NCBI GenBank assembly: GCA_958296055.1
Contig: CATQHS010000001.1
Span: forward strand, 289,917-353,916
Source: an uncultured Acidimicrobiales bacterium
GTDB lineage: Bacteria > Actinomycetota > Acidimicrobiia > Acidimicrobiales > Aldehydirespiratoraceae
Length of the DNA stretch: 64,000 nucleotides
Direction: 5' to 3'
Positions 48,838 through 56,409 of this stretch are shown one piece after another (positions within the stretch are counted from its first letter, which is position 1; each line of letters starts with the position of its first letter). The notes under the pieces are model-generated. The model was not told where the DNA came from, searched no databases, and saw nothing but the letters and a program-made list of their open reading frames with translations. The position numbers were made by a program, and so were the translations under genes.

Positions 48838-50780
48838 TCCAGGGTGCAACCGCAGGAGTTGACCTCGCGGGTGATGACGCCTCTTCCGGTGTCCATGTGG
48901 GTGGTGCAGGGCATGCACGGGTCGAAGCTGCGGATGGACCGCAGGATGTCGATCCCCTTGATGTCGTCGTCGGCCACGCTCTCCAGCAGCGGGGTGCCGA
49001 CGATGGCCTCCTCGTAGGGGCCGGGGTTGCCGAACGGGTCCCGGGGCGAGGCGTTCCAGGTAGAGGGGGTGTTGATCTGGTAGTTGAGCAGCTTGCCCTT
49101 GTCCATGTGCAGGTGGTGGGTGAGGTAGCCGCGGCCCGCTTCCCACGCCCCCATCGCCACCCGCTCGTCGGTGGGGACCTTGAACGGGGTCGACACCCTG
49201 GTCTCGCCCTTGCGCCAGTACTCGAAGGCCTGCATCAGGCAGATCATGCCGATGGCGGCGGTGAACCCCACCCCGTAGGCCCGGCCCCGGTTGCGCTCGA
49301 AGGCGTTGAGCTTGGCCGGGATCTTCCACTCCAGCTCGGTCTCGGGCAGGTCGTGGGCGGGCAGCAGGATGCGCAGCCCGTCGCCGGTGGCCTCTATGTA
49401 GGGGTTGTCGGGGAGCTGGCGGGCCATGGCCGTGGTCCACATCCGCCCGTACACGCCGGTCTCCATGGAGATCCGGTCCCAGCGGGGGGCGGTGGCCCAG
49501 GAGTACTTCTCCTTGAAGTTCTTGCCCTCAGGCCGGGGGATGGTCTCCTTGTTCCAGGCGTGGTACGGCGACAGCGGGTTGCCCAGCGCGTCGGCCGCGA
49601 ACCGGGGTCCGCCCCGCCCCGCCCCGTTGCCGTTGCCGTTGGACCCGTTCGGGTTGGCACCCGAGCCGTTCCAGCCCGCGGTCCAGTCCTCGTAGTAGGA
49701 GTGCTCGACGAACTCCTCTATCCCCATGTTGATCTCGGTCAGCTTGGTGGTGACCAGCTCGCCGTCCTTGACGATGCCCGGCGCCGAATACCGGGCCTGC
49801 CCCCAGGCGTCGATGTTGGCGTAGGTGGCGTCGTAGACGGCGGGGTCGTCCCAGATGCCGGTCTGGATCAGGTTGGAGGGCCGCAGCCCCACGTCGGAGT
49901 AGCGGGGGTCGGCTTCCAGGAAGAAGTCGCAGATGTCGTCCCAGATCCCGGCCAGGCGCTTGGCGTAGTCGAAGATCTTGCCCAGGTTGGCGTAGTACTC
50001 GTTGAAGGTGGAGGTGCTGACCGTGGTGGACACCCCGCCGGGCACCAGGGTGGACGGGTGCGGGTACTTGCCGTACATCAGCGTGCACATGGTGCGGGCG
50101 ATGCGGGTGTACTCCAGGGACTCGAGGTAGATGGCGCCTTCGAGGGGGTTGAACCCGTCCATGATGTCCTTGACGGTCCTGAAGCCGTGCACATCGGCGT
50201 GGGGGGCCGGGGTCTTGGCCGCCCGCTCCACCAGCTCGGGGTTGGTGACCGACACGATGGCGGTGGAGTAGTCGGGGCCGGCCAACAGGCCCAGGTGCAG
50301 CGGGTGGTCGTAGAACATCTCGGCCACCTCGCCCAGGTTGCGCACGCAGGTGCCCAGCGGCGGGGACACGATCCCGAACGCCATCTCCATGGCCAGCGAC
50401 GAAACCGTGGAGTGAACGCCCCCGCACACCCCGCAGGCCCTTGAGGAGATGTCGATGGCGTCGCGGGGGTCCCGGCCCTTCAGGATGATCTCATAGCCCC
50501 GGAACAGCATGGCCATCGAGTGGGCCTCGACCGCGGTGCGGGTCTCCAGGTCGAGCACGGTGTGCACGGCCAGGGCCCCCGCCACCCGGGTGACCGGGTC
50601 GATGCTCCACTCCCGCAGCCGGGGCGGGGCGGCCAGGGCCCCGGCGCTGGACCGGGCCTGGGCGCTGCGGACGAAGTCTTTGGGCTCGGCCACCGCCACC
50701 GCGTACGGGTCGGCCACCCCCTCGGCCAGGCGGGCTCGGCCATCGGAGTCGAAGGTGATGGGCAGGTTCTTGAAGCACAT
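48834..50780 (-). CDS. hhyL: [NiFe]-hydrogenase large subunit, group 1h type
   Basis: 648 residues. The N-terminal Ni ligands lie in RACGVCGGVHSTV (Cys116 and Cys119) and the C-terminal ones in SFDPCMPCTTHMDTG (Cys622 and Cys625, His628). Twenty residues follow this His, ending CGCTLE. The long form and RACGVCGGVHS are typical of the actinobacterial high-affinity group 1h (formerly group 5) enzymes that oxidise atmospheric H2. A Gly/Asn run GSNGNGNGAGRGG marks a loop expansion. ATG at 50780 has no close Shine-Dalgarno; the mini-ORF from hhyS ends 7 nt upstream. Made together with hhyS. Confidence 0.95.
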   Translation of the reverse strand: MCFKNLPITFDSDGRARLAEGVADPYAVAVAEPKDFVRSAQARSSAGALAAPPRLREWSIDPVTRVAGALAVHTVLDLETRTAVEAHSMAMLFRGYEIILKGRDPRDAIDISSRACGVCGGVHSTVSSLAMEMAFGIVSPPLGTCVRNLGEVAEMFYDHPLHLGLLAGPDYSTAIVSVTNPELVERAAKTPAPHADVHGFRTVKDIMDGFNPLEGAIYLESLEYTRIARTMCTLMYGKYPHPSTLVPGGVSTTVSTSTFNEYYANLGKIFDYAKRLAGIWDDICDFFLEADPRYSDVGLRPSNLIQTGIWDDPAVYDATYANIDAWGQARYSAPGIVKDGELVTTKLTEINMGIEEFVEHSYYEDWTAGWNGSGANPNGSNGNGNGAGRGGPRFAADALGNPLSPYHAWNKETIPRPEGKNFKEKYSWATAPRWDRISMETGVYGRMWTTAMARQLPDNPYIEATGDGLRILLPAHDLPETELEWKIPAKLNAFERNRGRAYGVGFTAAIGMICLMQAFEYWRKGETRVSTPFKVPTDERVAMGAWEAGRGYLTHHLHMDKGKLLNYQINTPSTWNASPRDPFGNPGPYEEAIVGTPLLESVADDDIKGIDILRSIRSFDPCMPCTTHMDTGRGVITREVNSCGCTLE

Positions 50781-50787
50781 GGCCGGG

Positions 50788-50886
50788 TCAGCCTCCGGTG
50801 GGTGAGTCGGCGGGGGCAGGAGCAGGAACGGGGGCGGAGTCCGGCCGCGGGCCGCGGTGTGAGCCCGCGGTCGGGTAAGAGGCCAT
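50788..50886 (-). other. Mini-ORF between hhyS and hhyL
   Basis: 32 codons starting MASYPTAGSHRG, Pro/Ala-rich later. Starts 2 nt past the hhyS stop (TGAGGATG) and ends 7 nt before hhyL. It keeps the gap open to ribosomes, unlike a plain spacer, but its overlaps are looser than at other junctions. Confidence 0.4.
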
Positions 50887-50888
50887 CC

Positions 50889-52121
50889 TCAGCCGCCTTC
50901 GCGGGAGTGCTGGCGGCGGGAGTAGAGGCGATGCACCAGGCGCTCGGCCCCCACCGGCTGGGTCTTGTACCGGCCCCAGCCGCTGGGCAGGTCGCGGTCG
51001 CCGTCCCAGCGGGCTGAGCGCATCTTGTCGGTCTGGGACAGGCGGCGCAGACGGCGGATGAACCCGCCCATAACCCGGTTGGCGTTGGTGGACAGCAAGG
51101 CGCCGGGAGGGCGCTCGTAGAAGGGCGAGAACTTGTCGGGGAACCCCGGCATGGTGCACCCGATGCAGATGCCGCCCATGTTCATGCAGCCGCCGTGGCC
51201 GTCCACGATGCCCCGCTCGGCGATGTTGCACTGCACCACCGGGCCCCAGCAGCCCAGCTCCACCAGGCACTCCTTGTCGCCGTAGGAGTGGGCGAACACC
51301 CCCTCCTCGTAGTAGCCGGCCCGAGGGCAATGGCGGTGGACGGTCTCGGTGAACAGCCAGGCCGGCCGGCCCAGCTCGTCGAACTCGGGCAGCGGGGCCA
51401 GCCCGTTGAGGAACAGCAGGGCGGCGGCCGCGGTCTCGGTGATGTTGTCGCCGATGGGCGAGCAGCCCGGGACGTTGATGACTGGCAGGCCCAGCGCCGA
51501 GCGGTAGTCCTTGCCCAGATGGTCCATCACTCCCATGGCGTTGGTGGGGTTGCCGTGGGCGGCGGGGATGCCGCCCCAGCAGGCGCAGGTGCCGATGGCC
51601 AGCACCGCCGCCGCGCCCGGGGCCATCCGGTCCAGCCACTCCAGGCTGGTGATCTGGCGGCCGTCGGCGGGGTCCTCGCCCAGGCCCATCCAGTAGCCGT
51701 GCTCGCCCGAGACGGTCTCGTCCATGACCGACCCCTCCCAGGCGATCAGATAAGGGGCGTCGAGCTTGCCCTCAGCGGCCAGGCGGAGGTTCTCGGTCCA
51801 CTCCGGGCCGGACTCCACCGACAGCACGGTGTGGACGATCTCGATCCGGGGCAGCCCCGGCACCCGGCCGTTGAGCAGGTCCTCCACCGGCGGGTGGGTG
51901 GCGCCGGCCACCGCAATGGTGCAGCCGTCGCAGCTCGCGCCCACAATCCAGAACAGGTAGGCCTTCTCCAGCGGCCCCTGCGACACCAGATCAGACCGCT
52001 TGGGCCGGCGGGCGCTGCGCAGCGCCACCGGGGCGAAGGGATCGTCGGGGTCGGTGACCAGCGGCTTGGCCTCGATCTCGCCGTGGGGAACCCCGGGCAC
52101 GACCTTGGTGTACTGGGTCAC
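50889..52121 (-). CDS. hhyS: [NiFe]-hydrogenase small subunit, group 1h type
   Basis: 410 residues from the GTG at 52121, with GGAGAGG 7 nt upstream. No Tat signal peptide is present, as in group 1h. Fe-S ligands: SCDGCTIAVAGA (Cys64, Cys67) and GTCACWGGIPAA for the proximal cluster, GCSPIGDN, then HRHCPRAGYYEEG and ELGCWGP, and CMNMGGICIGCTMPGFPDKF for the distal clusters. Asp65 next to the first Cys, in place of a Cys, fits the reports that this group's proximal cluster has an Asp ligand (established for the Ralstonia enzyme; which Asp is not shown here). Electrons from H2 leave through this chain to the respiratory chain. Confidence 0.95.
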   Translation of the reverse strand: MTQYTKVVPGVPHGEIEAKPLVTDPDDPFAPVALRSARRPKRSDLVSQGPLEKAYLFWIVGASCDGCTIAVAGATHPPVEDLLNGRVPGLPRIEIVHTVLSVESGPEWTENLRLAAEGKLDAPYLIAWEGSVMDETVSGEHGYWMGLGEDPADGRQITSLEWLDRMAPGAAAVLAIGTCACWGGIPAAHGNPTNAMGVMDHLGKDYRSALGLPVINVPGCSPIGDNITETAAAALLFLNGLAPLPEFDELGRPAWLFTETVHRHCPRAGYYEEGVFAHSYGDKECLVELGCWGPVVQCNIAERGIVDGHGGCMNMGGICIGCTMPGFPDKFSPFYERPPGALLSTNANRVMGGFIRRLRRLSQTDKMRSARWDGDRDLPSGWGRYKTQPVGAERLVHRLYSRRQHSREGG

Positions 52122-52201
52122 TGGCAGCCTCTCCGATGGTCGTGGCGGGCGCTGGGCGTCACCGGCAATCCTCCCCCGTTGGCAGCGGCGACATCCTAAC
52201 A

Positions 52202-52222
52202 CTAGGTGCGGATCGCATCTAG
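52202..52222. promoter_or_regulatory. Dyad in the divergent hhyS promoter region
   Basis: CTAGGTGCG-GAT-CGCATCTAG, a 9+9 bp inverted repeat with one mismatch and a 3-bp spacer, sits in the 160-nt gap between hhyS (minus) and the small membrane gene (plus), about 80 nt from each start. This is where a repressor or activator of both operons would bind. The PadR and winged-helix proteins encoded nearby are candidates (inferred). Confidence 0.5.
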
Positions 52223-52281
52223 CATGACTGGGCGCCTAAGCTGGCCGGCGTCGCCGACCGTCGCCAACCCGAGGGGGACCA

Positions 52282-52536
52282 GTGTCGACAGGATGGGTCA
52301 TCGGTTATGTCGTGGGCGGGGTGATCGTCTTGGCCGTGGTGGTGCTGTTGCTGATGATGATCAAGGGGGCGCGCCGGGCCGCGGTCACCGCCGAGGCCAT
52401 CCTGGCCGCCCTGGCCGAGTCCCACGGCAACACCGAGCCGCTGTGGGTGGTCAACGACGTGAACGGCGCCATCGAGCGGATCACCGACGGGGCGGCCGCC
52501 GTCCGCCGCCACCTGGCCGCCAAGGCCGACGGGTGA
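52282..52536 (+). CDS. Small single-pass membrane protein 1 of the hydrogenase locus
   Basis: 84 residues: one N-terminal membrane helix (VVGGVIVLAVVVLLLMM) followed by a helical soluble tail with RRAAVTAEAILAALAES and DVNGAIERITDGAAAVRRHL. GTG at 52282 has GGGGACC upstream. First of three similar genes; heptad-like spacing in the tails suggests a coiled-coil bundle, perhaps an anchor or scaffold for the soluble HhySL. Confidence 0.7.
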   Translation: MSTGWVIGYVVGGVIVLAVVVLLLMMIKGARRAAVTAEAILAALAESHGNTEPLWVVNDVNGAIERITDGAAAVRRHLAAKADG

Positions 52537-52546
52537 GGGGCTGACG

Positions 52547-52591
52547 GTGAGAGAGGCGGAGCCGATGAACGCAAGCGAGGCCGGACGGTGA
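52547..52591 (+). other. Bridging mini-ORF between membrane genes 1 and 2
   Basis: 14 codons (MREAEPMNASEAGR) ending in GGTGAG, the TGA overlapping the next GTG. A 4-codon frame (52533-52544) that overlaps the previous stop lies just before it, 2 nt apart. The three GTGAG sites at stop, mini-ORF and gene start look like copies of one junction. Confidence 0.45.
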
Positions 52592-52902
52592 GCACCAACG
52601 CCGCGTGGTGGCTGACCCTGGGACTGGGGCTGGCGGTGGCGCTGATCGCAGTGGCCCTGCTGCAGATCTTCTACCGGCTGGTCCGGCGCATCGAGGCCGG
52701 CTCGGAGGCCATCTGGGAGACGGGCAAGAAGGTGGCCCGCAACACCGCCACCACCTGGATGCTGCACCAGACCACGGTCCGCCTCGACGCCCTGACCGAC
52801 GAGGCGCTGCGCCACGACGCCTTCCTGGGCGCGGCCGGCGCCGGCAACGGCGATGCCCCCGCCCAAGCCGCCCCGACGGCGGGAGAAACGGGAGAGAACT
52901 GA
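52588..52902 (+). CDS. Small single-pass membrane protein 2 of the hydrogenase locus
   Basis: 104 residues. Membrane helix LTLGLGLAVALIAVALLQIFY, then a basic juxtamembrane region RRIEAGSEAIWETGKKVARNTATT and MLHQTTVRLDALTDEAL, ending Ala/Gly/Pro-rich. Begins at GTG on a 4-nt overlap with the mini-ORF and ends TGATG on the next gene. No family recognised. Confidence 0.7.
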   Translation: MSTNAAWWLTLGLGLAVALIAVALLQIFYRLVRRIEAGSEAIWETGKKVARNTATTWMLHQTTVRLDALTDEALRHDAFLGAAGAGNGDAPAQAAPTAGETGEN

Positions 52903-53165
52903 TGCGCACCCTGCTGATCGTGCTCACCGTGGTGGAGATCGCCATCTTCGTGGGGGCGCTGGCCGCCTACCTGATCGCCATCGCCCGCTCCCTGAGCCGC
53001 ATCTCCCAGAACCTGGCCAAGGTCACGTTCGGGGTGCGGGCCATCGAGACCCAGTGCTCCTCCATCGGGCCGTCGGTCACCAGGGTCAACGAGCAGCTCA
53101 CCGGGATCGCCGGGGCTCTGGAAGCAGTGGCGGGCAAGGCGGAGCGACTCGGCGCCGAGGCATGA
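52902..53165 (+). CDS. Small single-pass membrane protein 3 of the hydrogenase locus
   Basis: 87 residues. N-terminal helix LLIVLTVVEIAIFVGALAAYLIAIARSL spans the membrane; the tail SRISQNLAKVTFGVRAIETQCSS and TRVNEQLTGIAGALEAVAGKAERL is an amphipathic helix of DUF948/HAMP-like character. ATG overlaps the previous stop and the stop overlaps the next ATG, so it is a tight operon. Confidence 0.7.
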   Translation: MRTLLIVLTVVEIAIFVGALAAYLIAIARSLSRISQNLAKVTFGVRAIETQCSSIGPSVTRVNEQLTGIAGALEAVAGKAERLGAEA

Positions 53166-53551
53166 CCCAGGCCCCGCCCGCGCCCAAGTCGGAGGCCCTG
53201 GCCGCCCTGTACTGGCGCAGCGAGATCCTCCAGGTCATGTACTGGCTCCGGGGCGAGGGGTTCGGCGATGTCGTCGACCCGGGCCTGATCGAGCGCTTCC
53301 TGGGCGTGGACGCGGCCATCGGCCTCACCTACCTGGACCGGCTGGTGGTCGAGGGGTACCTGGTGCGAGACGGGGAGTGGTACGCCCTGTCCGAACTCGG
53401 GCTCGAGCAGGGGGCCCGCGAGTTCACCGAGGCCTTCGCCGACCTCACCAAGCCCGCCCACGGCGAGTGCAGCGACGACTGCTGGTGCCATGTGTCCGCA
53501 GACGAGGCCGAAGCCTGCCTGGCCCACCGCCACCCCGGCCATGACCACTGA
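53162..53551 (+). CDS. Winged-helix-like protein with His/Cys metal-binding C-terminus
   Basis: 129 residues. Residues 15-85 look like a winged helix: LYWRSEILQVMYWLRGEGFGD, PGLIERFLGVDAAIGLTYLDRLVVEGYLVRDGEWYALSELG. The C-terminus has HGECSDDCWCH and AHRHPGHDH, a set of three Cys and six His able to hold Ni2+ or Zn2+. In a hydrogenase operon this points to a nickel-sensing regulator or nickel carrier. It is not HypA: no MHE start and only one cluster of Cys. Unlike NikR or NmtR in layout. ATG on a 4-nt overlap. Confidence 0.7.
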   Translation: MTQAPPAPKSEALAALYWRSEILQVMYWLRGEGFGDVVDPGLIERFLGVDAAIGLTYLDRLVVEGYLVRDGEWYALSELGLEQGAREFTEAFADLTKPAHGECSDDCWCHVSADEAEACLAHRHPGHDH

Positions 53552-53927
53552 ACCGGGCGCGCCGCGAGGAGAGCCTCCGGCGAGTGCCGGGGCGCTGCCC
53601 CGGTCGTTTCTGCGCTCGTTTCTGCTGCTGGCCCTCGACCGCGGCGGCCGCTCCTACGGCTACGAGCTGTTCGAAACGGTGCAGGCCCAGGGCCTGGTCA
53701 CCGACTTGGCCGGGGTGTACCGGGCTCTGAGGGCCATGCAGCGCCACGATCTGGTCACCTCGGTCTGGGAGCCCTCGGCCAGCGGCCCCGACCGGCGGGT
53801 CTACGCCCTGTCCGAACCGGGCCGGGGGGCCGCGGCCGAAGCGGCCCGAGAGCTGCTGGGCATCCGCGACGCCCTGTCGGCGGCCCTGGGCCGTTTTGAC
53901 GCGGCCACCGCCGGGCGGTCGGCGTGA
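53541..53927 (+). CDS. PadR-family transcriptional regulator
   Basis: 128 residues. PRSFLRSFLLLALDRGGRSYGYELFETVQAQGL and LAGVYRALRAMQRHDLV, then GPDRRVYALSEPGRGAAAE with the wing and start of the dimerisation helix, are typical of short PadR proteins. The ATG at 53541 lies 11 nt inside the metal-tail gene. Probably controls the divergent hydrogenase operons, directly or with the metal-tail protein; the operator candidate is at 52202-52222. Confidence 0.85.
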   Translation: MTTEPGAPRGEPPASAGALPRSFLRSFLLLALDRGGRSYGYELFETVQAQGLVTDLAGVYRALRAMQRHDLVTSVWEPSASGPDRRVYALSEPGRGAAAEAARELLGIRDALSAALGRFDAATAGRSA

Positions 53928-53998
53928 GGCCGGCCCGGGCGGGCCGACAGAGCCTCCGGCCGGGTGCCTCCAGCGACGCTCGGGGGCGGCGGGCGTGA
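53924..53998 (+). other. Bridging mini-ORF PadR-CooC1
   Basis: 24 codons, start MRPARAGRQS. GTG overlaps the PadR stop and TGA overlaps the CooC1 GTG; both ends share CGTGAGGC(C/T)GGCC. The start of CooC1 was copied into the gap. Confidence 0.55.
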
Positions 53999-54798
53999 GG
54001 CTGGCCGTGGCCGGCAAGGGGGGCGCGGGCAAGACCACGTTCTGCGCCACCGCGGCCCGCCTGCTGGGCCGAGCCGGGCGCCGGGTGGTGGCCATCGACG
54101 GCGACACCAACCCCAATCTCCACGCCGCCGTCGGGTTGGCCGCGCCGGCCGGGGAGTTCGCCTCGCTGCCGGTCGATCTGGTGTCGCGCCGGCTCGACGG
54201 ACCGGCCCTGAAGGTTCCGGCGGCCGAGGTGCTGGACCGCTACGGGGTCCGGGGCCCCGACGGGGTGGTGGTGATGCGGATGGGCGCGGCCGGCCACGCC
54301 GACGAGGGGTGCCTGTGCTCGGCCCATGCCGTGGTCTCCGCTTTGCTGGCCGACTTGGGGGCCGAGCCGGGGCTCGTCACCGTTTTGGACCTAGAGGCCT
54401 CCCCCGAGCATCTGAGCCGGGGCACCGCTCGCCACGCCGACGTGCTGGCCCTGATGGCCGAGCCCTACTACCGGTCGCTGGAGGCGGTGCGGCTCCAAGC
54501 CCGGCTGGCGGCGGAGACCTCGATAGGCCGGGTGGCGGTGGTGGCCAACAAGTGCCGCCGCCCCGCCGAGGCCGACGCCATCGCCGAGTTCTGCCAGCGC
54601 CACGGCTTGGAGCTGGCCGGGGTCATCGGGTGGAGCGACGCCGCCCTCGACGCCGACGCGGCCTCGGTCCCGGTGCTCGACTACCCCGGCGCCGAGCCGA
54701 TGGCCGAAGCGGTGGCCGCGGCCGTGGTCCGGCTCCTTGACCTAGACGATCCTCTCCCGGTTCCCAGGCCAGCCGCAGAGGCGGGGGCGCGGGCCTGA
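53995..54798 (+). CDS. CooC-like MinD/ArsA-superfamily ATPase 1
   Basis: 267 residues. Deviant Walker A VAGKGGAGKTTF, a switch VVAIDGDTNPNLHAAVG as in CooC, GCLCSAHAVV (C-x-C ahead of His, the CooC/Fe-protein-like ligand pair), LDLEASPEHLSRG, and VVANKCRRP. CooC supplies Ni2+ or ATP-driven change to nickel CO dehydrogenase. Beside hypC it may serve nickel delivery to HhyL, in the place of HypB (inferred). Start GTG on a mini-ORF overlap; stop overlaps hypC by TGATG. Confidence 0.85.
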   Translation: MRLAVAGKGGAGKTTFCATAARLLGRAGRRVVAIDGDTNPNLHAAVGLAAPAGEFASLPVDLVSRRLDGPALKVPAAEVLDRYGVRGPDGVVVMRMGAAGHADEGCLCSAHAVVSALLADLGAEPGLVTVLDLEASPEHLSRGTARHADVLALMAEPYYRSLEAVRLQARLAAETSIGRVAVVANKCRRPAEADAIAEFCQRHGLELAGVIGWSDAALDADAASVPVLDYPGAEPMAEAVAAAVVRLLDLDDPLPVPRPAAEAGARA

Positions 54799-55067
54799 TG
54801 TGTGTGGGGATTCCGGCCCGGGTGGTCGAACTCGGCCCGGCCGGGTCGCACTCCGCCATCGTGGACGTGGAGGGAGTGCGCCGCGAGGTCAACACGGTCA
54901 TGGTGGACGACGACGGCCTGGCCGCGGGCGAGTGGGTGCTGCTGCATGTCGGCTTCGCGCTCACCAAGATCGACGAGGCCGAGGCGGCCGAGACCCTGGC
55001 CTTCATGCGCCAGCTCGGGTCGGTGTACGACGAAGAGATCGAAGCGGTGGGCATTGAGCTGCCGTGA
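54798..55067 (+). CDS. hypC: Hydrogenase assembly chaperone HypC
   Basis: 89 residues with the essential N-terminal Cys motif MCVGIPARVVEL, and VNTVMVDDDGLAAGEWVLLHVGFALTKID in the OB-fold core. HypC carries the Fe(CN)2CO moiety between HypD and the large subunit. Clear hypC by length and start. Overlaps CooC1 by 1 nt, and its stop begins a three-step mini-ORF chain. Confidence 0.95.
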   Translation: MCVGIPARVVELGPAGSHSAIVDVEGVRREVNTVMVDDDGLAAGEWVLLHVGFALTKIDEAEAAETLAFMRQLGSVYDEEIEAVGIELP

Positions 55068-55226
55068 ACTCGGCAGGCAACGACCAGATCGCGGCCGGGG
55101 CCAAGTCGCCGTGAACTCGGCCCACGACGAGGAGGCCGGAGCCGTGAGCGCCGCGCCGTCATGAGCGTCGCCGCCCCTACCGTCATCGACTGCGCCCGCC
55201 GACCGGTACACGCCGAGCCGTCATGA
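55064..55226 (+). other. Chain of three mini-ORFs between hypC and the SIS gene
   Basis: Frames 55064-55114 (16 codons, MNSAGNDQIAAGAKSP), 55111-55164 (17 codons, MNSAHDEEAGAVSAAPS) and 55161-55226 (21 codons, start MSVAAPTVIDCARRPV) each overlap the next by exactly 4 nt (GTGA, ATGA, ATGA). The first starts on the hypC stop; the last ends on the SIS gene start. The third opens with a perfect 53-bp copy (55155-55207 equals 55217-55269) of the SIS gene's 5' end. Confidence 0.6.
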
Positions 55227-55269
55227 GCGTCGCCGCCCCTACCGTCATCGACTGCGCCCGCCGACCGGT
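55155..55269 (+). repeat. Perfect 53-bp direct repeat covering the SIS gene start
   Basis: 55155-55207 and 55217-55269 are identical, separated by 9 nt. Each contains ATGAGCGTCGCC with the first codons of the SIS gene. The offset of 62 nt is not a multiple of three, so the first copy cannot simply lengthen the protein. Confidence 0.95.
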
Positions 55270-56338
55270 GGACGCCGCACTGTGGCTGGCCCGGGCCTTC
55301 ACCTCCGGCCGGGCTCTGATGGTGCGGGCCCCCGGCTGCGAGGACCACGCCCATCACGTGGCCGTCGAGTTCGTACACCCGGTGGTGGCCGGGGCCCGGT
55401 CTCTGCCCGCGGCCGCGGGCAGCTACGGGCCGCCCCCGGCCGGTCCTCCGCCGTTCGCCACCGCCACCGGCCCGCTCGGGACGGGCGCTGGCGCCCGCTG
55501 GTGCCACCTGCTTATCGGGCCGCCCGACGGCGGGCCCGCCGACCTGTCAATCCCCGCCGACGACGGCGACGCCGCGGTGATGACCGGCTACCACCTGCTG
55601 TGGGAGTTGGTGCAAGTGGCCCTCGAGCACCCCGGCCTAGTGGGCACCTTCGACGCCTCCGGCCGCCACTCCGACCGCGGCGACTCCAACTCCAACGGCG
55701 ACTCTGGCAACGGCGACTCCACCGGGTTCCTGTATCCGTTCCTGGACGCGGCCGAGAGCGACGAGGCCTCCCTGCGCTCGGCCCTGGAGGCCTCGGTCTT
55801 CGCCAAGCGGGCCTCCTCGCAGCAGCTGGCCGCCGAGTCGGTGGCCGCCAACCGACCGGCCCTGGAGGCGGCGGCGGCCATGGTGAACGGCACCGTCGCC
55901 GCCGGGGGGCGGGTGCTGACCATGGGCAACGGGGGGAGCGCGGCCGACGCGGCCCGTCTGGTGAGGCTGCTCGGGGCCCGGGGGGTGGAGGCTCTCTCCC
56001 TGGCCGGTGATTACGCGGTGGTCTCGGCTCTGGCCAACGACCTGGGTGCCGAGGCGGTGTTCGCCCGCCAGATCGAGGCCCTGGGCGCCCCTGGCGACGT
56101 GCTGATCGGGTGCAGCACCAGCGGCGCTTCGCCCAATCTGCTGGCCGCCTTCGAGCGGGCCGCGGCCAGCGGCGTGAGGACCGTCGGGATCAGCGGCTAC
56201 GGCGGAGGCGCCTTTGCCGCCCGGGGCGGTGCCGAGGTGTGCCTGGCGGTGGCCTCCGATTCGGTGCACCGCATCCAAGAGGCCGAGGCCGCCCTCACCG
56301 CCGAGCTGTGCCGCCGGATCGAACCGGCCCGGCCGTGA
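55223..56338 (+). CDS. SIS-domain protein (GmhA/phosphoheptose-isomerase-like) in the hyp operon
   Basis: 371 residues. C-terminal half is a SIS domain with TMGNGGSAADAARL, VFARQIEALGAPGDVLIGCSTSGASPNLLAAFERA and SVHRIQEAEAALTAELC, as in sedoheptulose-7-phosphate isomerase GmhA. The N-terminal ~180 residues are extra, with CEDHAHHVAVEF and a Gly/Asn/Ser run (GDSNSNGDSGNGD). Its place between hypC and hypD is unusual for a sugar enzyme: it may bind or protect an intermediate of cofactor synthesis, or it may be structurally repurposed. Function not known. Confidence 0.75.
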   Translation: MSVAAPTVIDCARRPVDAALWLARAFTSGRALMVRAPGCEDHAHHVAVEFVHPVVAGARSLPAAAGSYGPPPAGPPPFATATGPLGTGAGARWCHLLIGPPDGGPADLSIPADDGDAAVMTGYHLLWELVQVALEHPGLVGTFDASGRHSDRGDSNSNGDSGNGDSTGFLYPFLDAAESDEASLRSALEASVFAKRASSQQLAAESVAANRPALEAAAAMVNGTVAAGGRVLTMGNGGSAADAARLVRLLGARGVEALSLAGDYAVVSALANDLGAEAVFARQIEALGAPGDVLIGCSTSGASPNLLAAFERAAASGVRTVGISGYGGGAFAARGGAEVCLAVASDSVHRIQEAEAALTAELCRRIEPARP

Positions 56339-56409
56339 GAGCCAGCCCGGCGGCCGGCCCGCCAACGAGGACGGCCCCGCCGGTGGCGGGCCCGAGGCGT
56401 CAGTCGTGA
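56335..56409 (+). other. Bridging mini-ORF SIS-hypD
   Basis: 24 codons starting MRASPAAGPP; GTG overlaps the SIS stop and TGA overlaps the hypD GTG (GTGA both ends). Confidence 0.55.

Noticed and set aside
49600-49640. Frameshift or assembly error in hhyL at the Gly/Asn run
   Set aside because: The frame continues with conserved sequence on both sides; it is a low-complexity loop.
53162-53551. HypA identity for the metal-tail protein
   Set aside because: No N-terminal MHE motif and no two CxxC pairs; the core is winged-helix-like.
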